Numbered from the stretch's first letter, positions 1 to 8,194 are shown. The stretch: 39,504 nt of DNA from an uncultured Nitratifractor sp. (GCA_947311565.1 CAMZLH010000050.1:1-39504), one strand, 5' to 3'. Notes: generated by a model not told the origin, from the sequence alone. A program made the numbers and translations.

Positions 1-72
1 CTGATAATATCTTTTTTTAATTTAACTAGTTTCTTAACTCTTATATATTTAATATTCATTAGCTAAGAGTAT

Positions 73-108
73 ATCCATTATATGGATGTTAATTAATATT
101 ATTATAAT
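73..108 (+). promoter_or_regulatory. Possible adhesin promoter region with a palindrome
   Basis: A perfect 15-base palindrome (ATCCAT-TAT-ATGGAT, 73-87) lies just ahead of a TATAAT box at 103-108, about 64 bases before the adhesin ATG. A second -10-like TACAAT is at 120-125. The palindrome could be an operator or simply AT-rich noise. The TATAAT box fits the AT-rich promoters of this phylum, in which a -35 box is often absent. There is no direct evidence which box is used. Confidence 0.3.
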
Positions 109-171
109 AATTATTTAGCTACAATTTATATGTAGTAATACAAACTAAATATAAAATATGAGGAAATTAAT

Positions 172-594
172 ATGAAACAGTTAAACTATTTAAAAGTATA
201 TATAGCAAGTATAATAGTGCTATCAAGTAATTTATTTGCATACCAAGCATCAGACAATAACGATGCAAATGATAATGGTAATGAAAAAAATGTAGCTATT
301 GGTAAAAATGCATATGCAAAAACAAATAGTAATGCATATGGAAGCACGGCAATTGGTAATGATGCCAATGCCACAGGTAATAATGCTTTGGCTATAGGTA
401 GTCAATCCGAAGCAAGTGTATTGCAAGCAACAGCAATAGGTCCAAACGCTAAGGCATTGAATCAAGGAGCAGTAGCAATTGGAGGCAATACTACTGCATC
501 AGGCGTAGGAGCTATGGCATTTGGTGCAACTGCAGAATCTACTGCAAGAGGATCTATAGCTTTAGGAAATGGCTCAATGCAACCGTTGCATTAG
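172..594 (+). CDS. N-terminal fragment of the adhesin: signal peptide and first head repeats
   Basis: The start ATG has AGGA at 161-164, seven bases upstream. Residues 1-23 form a signal peptide (basic MKQLNYLK, hydrophobic IASIIVLSS, cleavage likely after NLFA). From about residue 41 the protein is YadA-type head repeats with the hallmark AIG/AFG/ALG triads about every 14 residues, which fold as a left-handed beta roll in this family. The last ten residues before the stop come from the wrong frame. The fragment ends at 140 residues without stalk or anchor. If made, it would be exported to the periplasm but could not be surface-anchored. Asn66 lies in DANAT, matching the D/E-x-N-x-S/T sequon used by PglB enzymes. 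Confidence 0.75.
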   Translation: MKQLNYLKVYIASIIVLSSNLFAYQASDNNDANDNGNEKNVAIGKNAYAKTNSNAYGSTAIGNDANATGNNALAIGSQSEASVLQATAIGPNAKALNQGAVAIGGNTTASGVGAMAFGATAESTARGSIALGNGSMQPLH

Positions 595-701
595 GGTATG
601 CTGCACAAGCTACAGGTACTAGATCGACATCTCTTGGTTCGGTAAGTGCTGCAACAGCAGATTTTGCTATTTCTATAGGAGATAGATCTAAAGCAACCGC
701 A

Positions 702-2516
702 GTGTCGGCAATAGCTCTAGGAGAGCAAGCCTCTGCAACTGGGGTATACTCACAAGCATTGGGATACAAAGCAGATAGTTCAGGGGAGTATTCACAAGCA
801 TACGGAATAAGAGCAAACAGTGATGGAGAGTCATCTGCAGCTATAGGAATGGATGCTAATGCAAGTGGATTTGGGTCTCAGGCATACGGCATCGAAGCTC
901 AAGCATCTAATGAGTATACTCAAGCATTTGGGTACGAAGCAAACAGTGCAGGGAAAAATGCTCAAGCATTTGGATACCAAGCAAACAGTTCAGGAGATTA
1001 TTCACAAGCATATGGGATAAGAGCTCAGAGCGGGGGTGCGTCCTCAGTAGCTATAGGGATAGATGCTAACTCTGCAGGGGATAATGCTTTGGCATTGGGT
1101 TCTAATTCATCTGCCGAAGCTGAAAATTCAGTTGCTTTAGGCTCTAATTCTGTAGCTGATGAAGCGGATACTGTTTCGGTAGGCAGTGTGGACGCAGAGA
1201 GACGTATTACAAATGTGGCAGATGGTACAGCTGCGACGAATGCTGTGAATGTATCTCAAACATCTCGTATAGATAGTGTTTCATTAGATGCAGATAATCA
1301 TACTGTAAATATTATAGAAAAAGATATTTTGGGCAATGCGGTTGTTTCTGATAATAGTTTGGATCTTTCTGCTTTGGAGACTACGCAATCTTTGCAGAAT
1401 AAGGCGGACATTGCAACAAATAAAACAGATATCAATACGAATAAGACAGACATTGCAACAAATAAAACGGATATCAATACCAATAAGAGTGATATTGCTA
1501 CTAACAAGACAAATATTGATAATATTAAATCAGACATCAATACAGCTACAACAGATATAGCAACAAATAAGAGTGACATTGCTACAAATAAGAGTAATAT
1601 TGCATCAAATAAAAATGAGATTGCAGCCAATGCAAATAGTATTACAACAAATTCAGAATTAGCATTAACAGGAAATCAATTAAATATCCAAGAAACACAT
1701 GCCGATGGTACTAAAGCATCTGATTTAACAGTAGATCTATCTTCTATAGAGACAAATTTAGGAAAACAAAATAGAGATGATATTGCTACAAATAAGGATA
1801 ATATCAGTAGTAACACTGAAAAAATTATGGCACAAAATTTAATAGTATCTGGTTACGATGAAAGAATTAGTAGCAATACAAGAGGTATAGCTCTAAACTC
1901 TTCTAGAATTTCAGCTAATAGTAGGCGTATCTCTGTGGTAGAAGATAAAATAAAGTATATCGATGTAGATGAAAACAATATTGCTGTAGGTAGAGGTGCA
2001 GTTGCATCTCCCACACAAGCAGTTGCAGTAGGTACAAATGCTCGTGTTGGCAAAGGTGCTACTGGATCTGTTGCAATAGGCTCTAATACGGTAATAAAAA
2101 ATAGTGTAAAAAGCTCTGTAGCTTTAGGCCAGCACTCTGTTGCATCAGAAGACAATACTGTATCTGTTGGTAATGATAAACTTAAAAGACGTATTACTAA
2201 TGTAGCTGATGGTATTAATGATTACGATGCTGTAAATATGAGACAGTATCACTTCTTAGATAAGAAAATAGATACATTAGATAGAAAAGTAAGTGGCACA
2301 CAAGCTATGACAACTGCAATATCCGCATTAGTACCAAACGCAAGATCAGGTAAAAATACCCAATTAAGTTTAGGAGTAGGTAAATATAAAGATGCTACTG
2401 CTATAGCTGTAGGAGCATTTCACTATGTAAATAATAACTTACTATTTAATGCTGCTATCTCTCATGAAAAAGAGGCTGGTACAGCTATACGTGCAGGTGT
2501 AACTTGGGGATTTTAA
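702..2516 (+). CDS. C-terminal fragment of the adhesin: head, neck, stalk, second head, anchor
   Basis: Positions 702-704 are a GTG with no convincing ribosome-binding site, and the frame is open upstream to about 573, so this is the continuation of the adhesin rather than an independent gene. In order it carries more head repeats with SQAYG, TQAFG and SVAIG triads, then a YadA neck (DTVSVGS, RRITNVADGTAATNAVNV; about 1170-1260) and a stalk of heptads such as DIATNKT (1407-1658). The heptads resume at about 1782-1960, a second short head follows at about 1975-2150, then a second RRITNVADG neck at about 2160-2245. The last 85 or so residues are a YadA anchor: a helix entering the pore, then four amphipathic strands ending GVTWGF. 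In the known family the anchor trimerises as a 12-stranded barrel in the outer membrane. Confidence 0.8.
   Translation: MSAIALGEQASATGVYSQALGYKADSSGEYSQAYGIRANSDGESSAAIGMDANASGFGSQAYGIEAQASNEYTQAFGYEANSAGKNAQAFGYQANSSGDYSQAYGIRAQSGGASSVAIGIDANSAGDNALALGSNSSAEAENSVALGSNSVADEADTVSVGSVDAERRITNVADGTAATNAVNVSQTSRIDSVSLDADNHTVNIIEKDILGNAVVSDNSLDLSALETTQSLQNKADIATNKTDINTNKTDIATNKTDINTNKSDIATNKTNIDNIKSDINTATTDIATNKSDIATNKSNIASNKNEIAANANSITTNSELALTGNQLNIQETHADGTKASDLTVDLSSIETNLGKQNRDDIATNKDNISSNTEKIMAQNLIVSGYDERISSNTRGIALNSSRISANSRRISVVEDKIKYIDVDENNIAVGRGAVASPTQAVAVGTNARVGKGATGSVAIGSNTVIKNSVKSSVALGQHSVASEDNTVSVGNDKLKRRITNVADGINDYDAVNMRQYHFLDKKIDTLDRKVSGTQAMTTAISALVPNARSGKNTQLSLGVGKYKDATAIAVGAFHYVNNNLLFNAAISHEKEAGTAIRAGVTWGF
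762..1078 (+). repeat. Duplicated 70-residue block of head repeats
   Basis: Bases from 762 (GYKADSSGEYSQAYGIRA) and from 972 (GYQANSSGDYSQAYGIRA) encode nearly the same sequence. The offset is exactly 210 bases, that is five 14-residue head repeats. The similarity runs on through SSAAIGMDANASG / SSVAIGIDANSAG. This points to internal duplication of a five-repeat unit, a usual way for these adhesins to change head length. Confidence 0.65.
1407..1658 (+). repeat. Twelve 21-base coiled-coil heptad repeats of the adhesin stalk
   Basis: Twelve consecutive 7-residue units follow one another, mostly DIATNKT, DINTNKT or DIATNKS. Ile is at core position a in every unit and Asn at core position d in most of them. 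This is the Asn-at-d pattern known from trimeric autotransporter stalks, where the three Asn side chains hold an anion in the core. At DNA level the units are 21-base near-repeats such as gacattgcaacaaataaaac, so the tract could change length by slippage or recombination. Confidence 0.75.
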
Positions 2517-2561
2517 TAGGCTAATACTATTATTACCTCTTATTAACCCCAATAGGAGCCT

Positions 2562-2587
2562 AAAATATTGCAACTTGCAATATTTTT
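2562..2587 (+). terminator. Rho-independent terminator after the adhesin
   Basis: An 11-base perfect stem (aaaatattgca / tgcaatatttt) with a three-base loop (2573-2575) ends in a run of five T at 2583-2587, 46 bases after the adhesin stop codon. The A-rich left arm means it could also act on the minus strand, ending recQ transcription. Nothing else convincing is seen between 2588 and 2693. Confidence 0.75.
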
Positions 2588-2693
2588 CAAGGGAAGAGTA
2601 GATGAATATTTGGAGCTGTAACTATCTATTACTTTTGTTAGTTATAGAGATTTTTTACACTCGCTAATATATGGAACATAAGGAGTCTACTCT

Positions 2694-4481
2694 TTAACTA
2701 CTTAGGCTCTTAAGTAACTTTAAAAACTCTTCTCCATATCGCTCAAATTTTATCTCTCCAATACCATTTATCTCTAACATCTGATCTTTTGTTTGAGGAG
2801 TAGCAATACTTAACTCTTTTAGTGTCTTATCTGAAAAAACTATATATGGTGGGACTCCAGCTTTACTAGATATATCTCTTCTAAGAGCTCTCAGTTTTTC
2901 AAATATATCTTGATTATAATCTGAGCTATCTATAGGCTCTTTTTTAGTTTTTATTTTTCTTATAACTAACCTTCTCTCATCTATATTTAATCTTCTCTCT
3001 CCTTTTAAAATTTCAAGTCCAACTTTGCTTATTTTATATACTTTAAACTCTCCTACTACAATTGCATTAATCTCTATTAGTCTATCTGAAATACTTAGCC
3101 ACTGCTCTTTTGTGTAGTGCTCTCCAATATTGTAAACAGTTAAACTATTATGCCCATTTTGTATAACTCTTTGCTCTTTACTACCCTTTAAAATAGAGAC
3201 AATATAGTGTAGTCCAAACTGCTGATTGGTTCTATATATTGCTGATAAAAACATCTGTGCATCTTTAGTGATATCAATCTCTACTCTACCCTCATCTAAG
3301 CAGTTATCACATAGATTACTACAAGAATCAATTATATCTCCAAAATATTTTGCTATTGCTTTATGTCTGCACTCTTGTGATTTTACTAAGCGTATAAAGT
3401 TTTCTAACTTATTAAATGCCTCTATTTTATACTTACTCTCTGGCAGCTCTGCTATAAATCTCTTTTGGGTAATAATATCTTGTACACCATATAGAAGAAG
3501 TGTGGTAGATTTTAATCCATCTCGCCCCGCTCGACCCATCTCTTGGTAGTAATTTTCAACACTTTTTGGTAAGTTAAGGTGTACAACAAACCTAATATTC
3601 GACTTATCAATACCCATTCCAAATGCAATTGTAGCTACAATAATATCTATCTTATCCTCTACAAATTCACTAAAAGCTAACTTCTTATCTTCTGCAGGTA
3701 GTGCTGCATGATATGCTTTAGCACGAAACCCTTTACTCTCTAAATATTTAGATATACTCATAGTTGAACGTCTTGATTGAGTATATATAATTCCAGATTC
3801 TCCCTTAAAGCCTTGTAAAAACTCTATAAGTTGTCTCTTTCCATCTTTTACTCTGTAATCTATATTTATATTTAAATTATCTCTAAAAAGTGGTGCTCTT
3901 AAAATTAATGGTTTATTTAAATTTAGATTATTTACAATATCTTGCTCAACCTCTTTAGTAGCTGTAGCTGTAAAAGAAGCTATTGAAATATTAGGAAACT
4001 GCTCTTTAATTAGAGTAAGTTTTCTATAATCTTCTCTAAACTCATGTCCCCACTCAGATAGGCAGTGTGCTTCATCTATTACAAAGTAGTTAATCTCTAT
4101 CCTCTTTAGTATAGTTAAAAAGTACTCATTAACTAATCTCTCTGGCGCTACATATAGCATCTTTATTTTTCCATTTATGAGTGCATGCTCAATAGCTCTT
4201 ATCTCTTCTAAATTCTGCATTGAGCTTATCATCTCAGCACTAATTCCTCTAGCTTTAAGAGCAACAACTTGATCATGCATTAGTGCAATTAATGGAGAGA
4301 CAACAATAGTTACACCACTTAAGATAAGTGTAGGTAACTGATAACACAAAGATTTACCACCACCAGTTGGTAATATCATAAGTAAATCTTGCCCACTCAA
4401 TATTGCATCTACAGCCTCTTCTTGATTAGCTCTAAAGGAGCTAAAGCCAAAATATTTATTTAAAGTATCAATTTTTTCCAT
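2694..4481 (-). CDS. recQ: ATP-dependent DNA helicase RecQ
   Basis: RecQ is a 3'-5' superfamily 2 DNA helicase that acts in recombination and repair of stalled forks. The helicase core shows motif I TGGGKS (residues 39-44), DEAH (136-139) and SFTATAT (about 169-175). Motifs V and VI read FGMGIDKSNIRFVVH and QEMGRAGRDG. Next comes the RecQ zinc site (CRHKAIAKYF ... CSNLCDNC), the winged-helix RQC region, and a C-terminal HRDC domain ending at INGIGEIKFERYGEEFLKLL. At 595 residues it is close to the usual length (about 600). It is alone on this strand between two terminators, so probably monocistronic. No strong ribosome-binding site precedes the ATG. Confidence 0.96.
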   Translation of the reverse strand: MEKIDTLNKYFGFSSFRANQEEAVDAILSGQDLLMILPTGGGKSLCYQLPTLILSGVTIVVSPLIALMHDQVVALKARGISAEMISSMQNLEEIRAIEHALINGKIKMLYVAPERLVNEYFLTILKRIEINYFVIDEAHCLSEWGHEFREDYRKLTLIKEQFPNISIASFTATATKEVEQDIVNNLNLNKPLILRAPLFRDNLNINIDYRVKDGKRQLIEFLQGFKGESGIIYTQSRRSTMSISKYLESKGFRAKAYHAALPAEDKKLAFSEFVEDKIDIIVATIAFGMGIDKSNIRFVVHLNLPKSVENYYQEMGRAGRDGLKSTTLLLYGVQDIITQKRFIAELPESKYKIEAFNKLENFIRLVKSQECRHKAIAKYFGDIIDSCSNLCDNCLDEGRVEIDITKDAQMFLSAIYRTNQQFGLHYIVSILKGSKEQRVIQNGHNSLTVYNIGEHYTKEQWLSISDRLIEINAIVVGEFKVYKISKVGLEILKGERRLNIDERRLVIRKIKTKKEPIDSSDYNQDIFEKLRALRRDISSKAGVPPYIVFSDKTLKELSIATPQTKDQMLEINGIGEIKFERYGEEFLKLLKSLSS

Positions 4482-4500
4482 ATAGTATCTTTTTAAATAT

Positions 4501-4506
4501 AGTATA
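4501..4506 (-). promoter_or_regulatory. Possible recQ -10 box
   Basis: On the minus strand TATACT lies about 20 bases before the recQ ATG in very AT-rich DNA. It would give a leader of only about 13 bases. Other weak boxes are nearby, so this is a tentative choice. Confidence 0.3.
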
Positions 4507-4672
4507 TCTAAAAATTTTAAACACCCATTTGATATAATTATTTTATTAAGAGATATTTATATTAATATTTTACTACTACTAAATCTTAAAGTATAAACCA
4601 TATAGAAAAGTATAATAATTGAAAGCTATTGAAGTTATATTAGTGGTAAAATTATGATTAGATGCAATAAGA

Positions 4673-4708
4673 AAGAGTAAATATTAATTTATTATAATAT
4701 TTACTCTT
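4673..4708 (-). terminator. Terminator of the S10-spc-secY-map-infA operon
   Basis: A perfect 13-base stem (aagagtaaatatt / aatatttactctt) with a ten-base loop at 4686-4695 begins 19 bases after the infA stop codon. On the minus strand it is followed by a moderately T-rich tail (TTCTTATTG). It closes the ribosomal operon at infA. The rest of 4482-4727 is AT-rich and holds no gene that I can support. Confidence 0.75.
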
Positions 4709-4727
4709 GAATTATAAAGTTATCTTG

Positions 4728-4946
4728 CTATTTATATCTAAAAGTAATTCTACCTTTATCTAATGAGTATGGAGTAAGTTCAACTTTTACTTTATCTCCT
4801 GGTAGAATTTTAATGTAGTGCATTCTCATTTTACCAGCTATGTGACATAATACATTATGACCATTCTCTAGCTCTACTCTAAAAGTAGCATTTGGTAGTG
4901 CCTCTACAACTTTACCATCAATCTCTATTACATCATCTTTTGCCAT
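4728..4946 (-). CDS. infA: Translation initiation factor IF-1
   Basis: IF-1 binds the A site of the 30S subunit during initiation. The 72-residue protein is a single OB fold of exactly the usual length, with family landmarks [36 protein letters not shown] and [11 protein letters not shown]. The ribosome-binding site GAGGAG sits five bases before the ATG, and the gene follows map by 13 bases. It is the last gene of the operon. The usual followers in many bacteria (rpmJ, rpsM, rpsK, rpsD, rpoA, rplQ) are not here; a terminator and recQ come instead. Confidence 0.97.
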   Translation of the reverse strand: MAKDDVIEIDGKVVEALPNATFRVELENGHNVLCHIAGKMRMHYIKILPGDKVKVELTPYSLDKGRITFRYK

Positions 4947-4959
4947 TTTTGCTCCTCGT

Positions 4960-5715
4960 TTATGGATTAGTTAAAATTACGGCTTTCCCGTTTACTACTG
5001 CTACTTGGTGTTCATAGTGACTTCCATATAATTTATCACTACTTATAACACTCCACTTATCTTCTAAAATAATTGGATCTGCCTCTTTTTGGCATACCAT
5101 AGGCTCTAAACAAAAAACCATTCCATTTTTTATCTTAGGACCTTGATTTACCTTGCCATCAACATAATTAGGGATATTAGGTTCATCGTGAGGTTTTTTA
5201 CCAATACCGTGACCACAAAAGTCTCTGAGTGGTACAAAACCTGCATCAATTATAGATTTCTCTAGTATGCTACTTAACTCTTTAAATCTCATACCAGCCT
5301 CTATAGACTCTATTGCAGTATACAATGTATCTTTAGAGCAGTCAATAAGCTTTTGGTTCTCTACAGATATCTCTCCTACTGGCATAGTAATTGCAGCATC
5401 ACCATAGTAGTCATCTAATATTGTTCCAATATCTAAACCTAAAATATCACCATTTTTTACTTTGTAATCGGTAGGAATACCATGAATAATAACCTCATTA
5501 ATCGAGGTACAAACAGAAGCAGGGAAACCATATAATCCTTTAAAAGATGGTTTTGCCCCCTGTTTCAAAATAAACTCTTCACCTAAGGCGTCTATCTCTT
5601 TAAGAGTCATTCCCTCTTTTACTATAGAGCGAAGATACTCTAAAGTCTGCCCAACTATAGCGCCAGCACGGCGCATAGTATCTATTTCAGCAGCTTTTCT
5701 TAATATAATGGCCAT
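4960..5715 (-). CDS. map: Type I methionine aminopeptidase
   Basis: This enzyme removes the initiator Met from nascent proteins. The five metal ligands of the pita-bread fold are visible: Asp95, Asp106, His169 (FCGHGIG), Glu204 (FCLEPM) and Glu235 (SHYEHQ). His77 lies in the EVIIHGIP loop. At 251 residues it is normal for type Ia, with no N-terminal zinc-finger extension. Its ATG shares one base with the secY stop (TAATG), so the two are probably translationally coupled. A position between secY and infA is a common bacterial arrangement. Confidence 0.97.
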   Translation of the reverse strand: MAIILRKAAEIDTMRRAGAIVGQTLEYLRSIVKEGMTLKEIDALGEEFILKQGAKPSFKGLYGFPASVCTSINEVIIHGIPTDYKVKNGDILGLDIGTILDDYYGDAAITMPVGEISVENQKLIDCSKDTLYTAIESIEAGMRFKELSSILEKSIIDAGFVPLRDFCGHGIGKKPHDEPNIPNYVDGKVNQGPKIKNGMVFCLEPMVCQKEADPIILEDKWSVISSDKLYGSHYEHQVAVVNGKAVILTNP

Positions 5716-6974
5716 TATAGACCTATATTACCTGGCGTTTGATATTGACCCATAACTTTTTGAGCCTCTATCTTTCTCATTGTATCAAGTGCTACTTGAA
5801 CAATAATTAAAACAGCAGTTCCACCAAAGTAGAAAGAAGCACCAAGTTGATTAATTACTATAAATGGAATTGTAGATATTATAGCTAGGTATAATGAACC
5901 CCAAACAGTCAACTTGCTTGCTACATCATTTAAAAACTCTTTTGTCTGCTCTCCTGGTCTTACACCTGGTATAAAGCCACCTTGTTTCTTTAAGTTATCA
6001 GCAATATCTTTAGCATTAAACTGAATAGATGCATAGAAGAATGCAAAGAAAATAACAAGTAAGAACATTAATAAATTGTATAGTAATCCACCTGGTGCTA
6101 ACGCATCACCAATAGCTAAAATAGTTGGATTAGTGCTAGACTTTAATATTGTTAATGGGAACATTAAAATTGCACTAGCAAAAATTGGAGGAATAACTCC
6201 AGAAATATTTACACGTATAGGGATATAGTTCATAATTTTTTTACTTTTTTGTTGCATAAGCGTCTTTCTTGAATAACTAATAGGTACACGACGCTCCCCT
6301 AACTCTACATAAATAATTGTTAAAATTGTTAAAACCATTATAATGAATATACCAATAACTACTGAAAAGTCCATAGTTCCAGAGTTAACTTGTGAAATTG
6401 TTTTACCAATAGCACTTGGTATTCCAGATACAATACCTGCAAAGATAATTAATGAAATACCATTACCAATACCTCTTTGAGTAATCTGCTCACCAAACCA
6501 CATTAAAAGCATAGTACCTGTAAGCATTGAGAAAACTGCTAAAGTGATAAATGATGTCATATCTATTAATACTGCACCTTGTGGTCCACTACCCATATGT
6601 TGTAGTCCTACTGCAACACCTATAGCTTGAACAACCGTAATAAATATTGTGAAGTATCTAATAATTTGCATATATTTTTGCATTCCATCACGCTCTTTTT
6701 TCATCTGTCCAAGAGCTGGGAAAGTAGCAGCTAGAAGCTCCATAACAATTGAAGCTGTAATATAAGGCATAATACCTAATGAAATAATACTTAGTCTAGA
6801 GATAGCATTACCACTAAACATATTAGCAAGACCTAAAGCGTTATTAGAGTTTTGATCAAAAAACTGTTTAATAACATCTAAGTCAACCCCAGGAACTGGG
6901 ATATAAGCTAATACACGATAAGCAAAAAGAAAACCTAGAGTAACAAGTATCTTTTGCGTAAGTGTACTACCCAT
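5715..6974 (-). CDS. secY: Protein translocase subunit SecY
   Basis: SecY is the channel subunit of the SecYEG inner-membrane translocon. The 419-residue protein has about ten hydrophobic segments. Family landmarks are the N-terminal FRxLAYIPVPGVD-type stretch (here AYRVLAYIPVPGVD), GIMPYITASIVMELL, the cytoplasmic loop ERRVPISYSRK that contacts SecA or the ribosome, and KKQGGFIPGVRPGEQT. The N terminus is short compared with E. coli but fits the family in this phylum. It follows rplO with a two-base gap and overlaps map by one base. Confidence 0.97.
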   Translation of the reverse strand: MGSTLTQKILVTLGFLFAYRVLAYIPVPGVDLDVIKQFFDQNSNNALGLANMFSGNAISRLSIISLGIMPYITASIVMELLAATFPALGQMKKERDGMQKYMQIIRYFTIFITVVQAIGVAVGLQHMGSGPQGAVLIDMTSFITLAVFSMLTGTMLLMWFGEQITQRGIGNGISLIIFAGIVSGIPSAIGKTISQVNSGTMDFSVVIGIFIIMVLTILTIIYVELGERRVPISYSRKTLMQQKSKKIMNYIPIRVNISGVIPPIFASAILMFPLTILKSSTNPTILAIGDALAPGGLLYNLLMFLLVIFFAFFYASIQFNAKDIADNLKKQGGFIPGVRPGEQTKEFLNDVASKLTVWGSLYLAIISTIPFIVINQLGASFYFGGTAVLIIVQVALDTMRKIEAQKVMGQYQTPGNIGL

Positions 6975-6976
6975 AA

Positions 6977-7375
6977 CTATTTACCACTTGTAGTTACTGC
7001 GTCATCTTTTATCTTAGCAGCTAAATCTTTAGCACCACTACCGATAAGTTTAACACTCTTTACACTCTTAGAGATTTTATGAACACCTCTAATAGCCTCT
7101 AAAGTAATCTCATCTAGCTCTGCAACAGCTTTAATTTTCTCTACATTGATTACATATGGCTTTACAACTCTTGATGTAAAACCAATTTTAGGTAATCTTT
7201 TTGCAAGTGGCATCTGTCCACCCTCGAAGTTTCTCTTTCTAGAGTAACCTGAACGAGACTTTTGACCCTTTTGACCACGACCAGCAGTCTTTCCTGTACC
7301 CGAACCTTGACCACGACCTACTCTCTTTTTAGCATGAGTAGAACCTGGAGCTGGTTGAAGATTATGTAAACTCAT
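6977..7375 (-). CDS. rplO: 50S ribosomal protein L15
   Basis: L15 is a late-assembly protein of the large subunit. The N-terminal tail is glycine- and lysine-rich ([20 protein letters not shown]), followed by [22 protein letters not shown], which marks the family; the extended tail threads into 23S rRNA. The protein has 132 residues. It directly follows rpsE: rpmD (L30), which normally sits between rpsE and rplO, is absent, as is usual in Campylobacterota. Confidence 0.96.
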   Translation of the reverse strand: MSLHNLQPAPGSTHAKKRVGRGQGSGTGKTAGRGQKGQKSRSGYSRKRNFEGGQMPLAKRLPKIGFTSRVVKPYVINVEKIKAVAELDEITLEAIRGVHKISKSVKSVKLIGSGAKDLAAKIKDDAVTTSGK

Positions 7376-7384
7376 ATCTGCTCC

Positions 7385-7828
7385 TTAACCTTTAATTCTT
7401 GTTAATGCATCTATTGTACATCTAACAAGGTTATTTGGATTGTTTGAACCAATCGATTTTGCAATTATATCTTTAATACCTGCAAGTTCGATTACTGGTC
7501 TAGCAGCACCCCCTGCAATTGTACCTGTACCTTCACTTGCTGGTCTAAGTACAATTCTACTTGCTTTATACTTATGCTCAACATCGTGTGCAATTGTTGT
7601 GCCTTTAATATTAACTTTTACTAAATTTTTAAATGCATCATCAACTGCTTTTTTAATTGCATCTGGAACCTCTTTAGCCTTACCATAGCCATAACCTACA
7701 GTACCATTTTTGTCACCAATTACAACAAGTGCAGTAAATCTAAATCTTCTACCACCCTTTACAACTTTAGTAACACGACCGATGTTTACTACGATCTCTT
7801 CGAAATCATCTCTATTAATATTTTCCAT
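7385..7828 (-). CDS. rpsE: 30S ribosomal protein S5
   Basis: S5 is a decoding-fidelity protein of the small subunit. The double-stranded-RNA-binding-like N-terminal domain ([26 protein letters not shown], shown here as [15 protein letters not shown]) is followed by [17 protein letters not shown]. The C-terminal domain carries [16 protein letters not shown] and ends with the [15 protein letters not shown] type helix. At 147 residues it is compact compared with E. coli (167). Ten bases separate it from rplO. Confidence 0.97.
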   Translation of the reverse strand: MENINRDDFEEIVVNIGRVTKVVKGGRRFRFTALVVIGDKNGTVGYGYGKAKEVPDAIKKAVDDAFKNLVKVNIKGTTIAHDVEHKYKASRIVLRPASEGTGTIAGGAARPVIELAGIKDIIAKSIGSNNPNNLVRCTIDALTRIKG

Positions 7829-7837
7829 CAGATTTCC

Positions 7838-8194
7838 TTAAAATTTAATTCCAGACTCTCTTAGAGCCTCAGCAAATGATGCTACTATACCGTGATAAAG
7901 GTAGCCATTTCTATCGAATACAATTGTCTCAACACCAGCACTTTTAAGCTTGTCGCCTAAATCTTTAGCTACTGCAACAGCACCCTCTTTGTTCGACTTA
8001 ACACCAAGTTTAATACCATCAGAGTAAGCTAGTGTATGACCTTTTGTATCATCTATAGCTTGTGCGTAGAAGTGTTTATTAGACCTAAACACAGTTACTC
8101 TTGGTGTACTTTCACAACCAGAGATACTACCACGAACTCTTCTTTTACGCTGAATAAAACGTCTATTTTTAGTTTTTTGAATACTTTTTAACAT
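7838..8194 (-). CDS. rplR: 50S ribosomal protein L18
   Basis: L18 binds 5S rRNA and helps form the central protuberance with L5. The basic N terminus (KTKNRRFIQRKRRVRG) and the domain with TPRVTVFRSNKHFYAQAIDD, then VFDRNGYLYHGIVASFAEALRESG at the C-terminal end are family hallmarks. It has 118 residues. It lies between rplF and rpsE with short gaps, as expected for the spc operon. Confidence 0.96.
   Translation of the reverse strand: MLKSIQKTKNRRFIQRKRRVRGSISGCESTPRVTVFRSNKHFYAQAIDDTKGHTLAYSDGIKLGVKSNKEGAVAVAKDLGDKLKSAGVETIVFDRNGYLYHGIVASFAEALRESGIKF

Larger units (their letters stand above)
172..2516 (+). pseudogene. Frameshifted YadA-like trimeric autotransporter adhesin (whole locus)
   Basis: Reading 172-576 in one frame and 576-2516 in the frame one base back gives a continuous trimeric autotransporter of about 781 residues: signal peptide, head of 14-residue repeats, YadA neck, heptad stalk, second head and neck, and a C-terminal beta-barrel anchor ending in Phe. 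As written, the first frame stops at 592-594, within the head. The second frame stays open from about 573, and continuing in it restores the head pattern (GNGSNATVALG). Comparison with similar repeats (ggctctaat versus ggctcaat here) suggests that one T is missing near 575. This may be a recent mutation, a silenced variant or an assembly error. The first fragment has no anchor and the second has no signal peptide, so neither could work alone. Confidence 0.8.

Noticed and set aside
571-580. Programmed -1 ribosomal frameshift in the adhesin
   Set aside because: The bases (ggctcaatgc) do not form an X-XXY-YYZ slippery site and no strong downstream hairpin is evident; a one-base loss explains it better.
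1298-1630. Long minus-strand open frame opposite the stalk
   Set aside because: It is the reverse reading of the heptad repeats (Leu/Val/Ala/Ile-rich repeats), with no ribosome-binding site; a shadow of the real gene.
1407-1658. Tandem 21-base repeats that look like a small CRISPR-like or satellite array
   Set aside because: There are no spacers, and the repeats are in frame and encode a regular coiled-coil heptad of the adhesin stalk.
2594-2694. Inverted repeat aagagtaga (2594-2602) / tctactctt (2686-2694)
   Set aside because: The arms are short and over 80 bases apart, and the right arm overlaps the recQ stop region; it could be chance or an ordinary end of a transcript.
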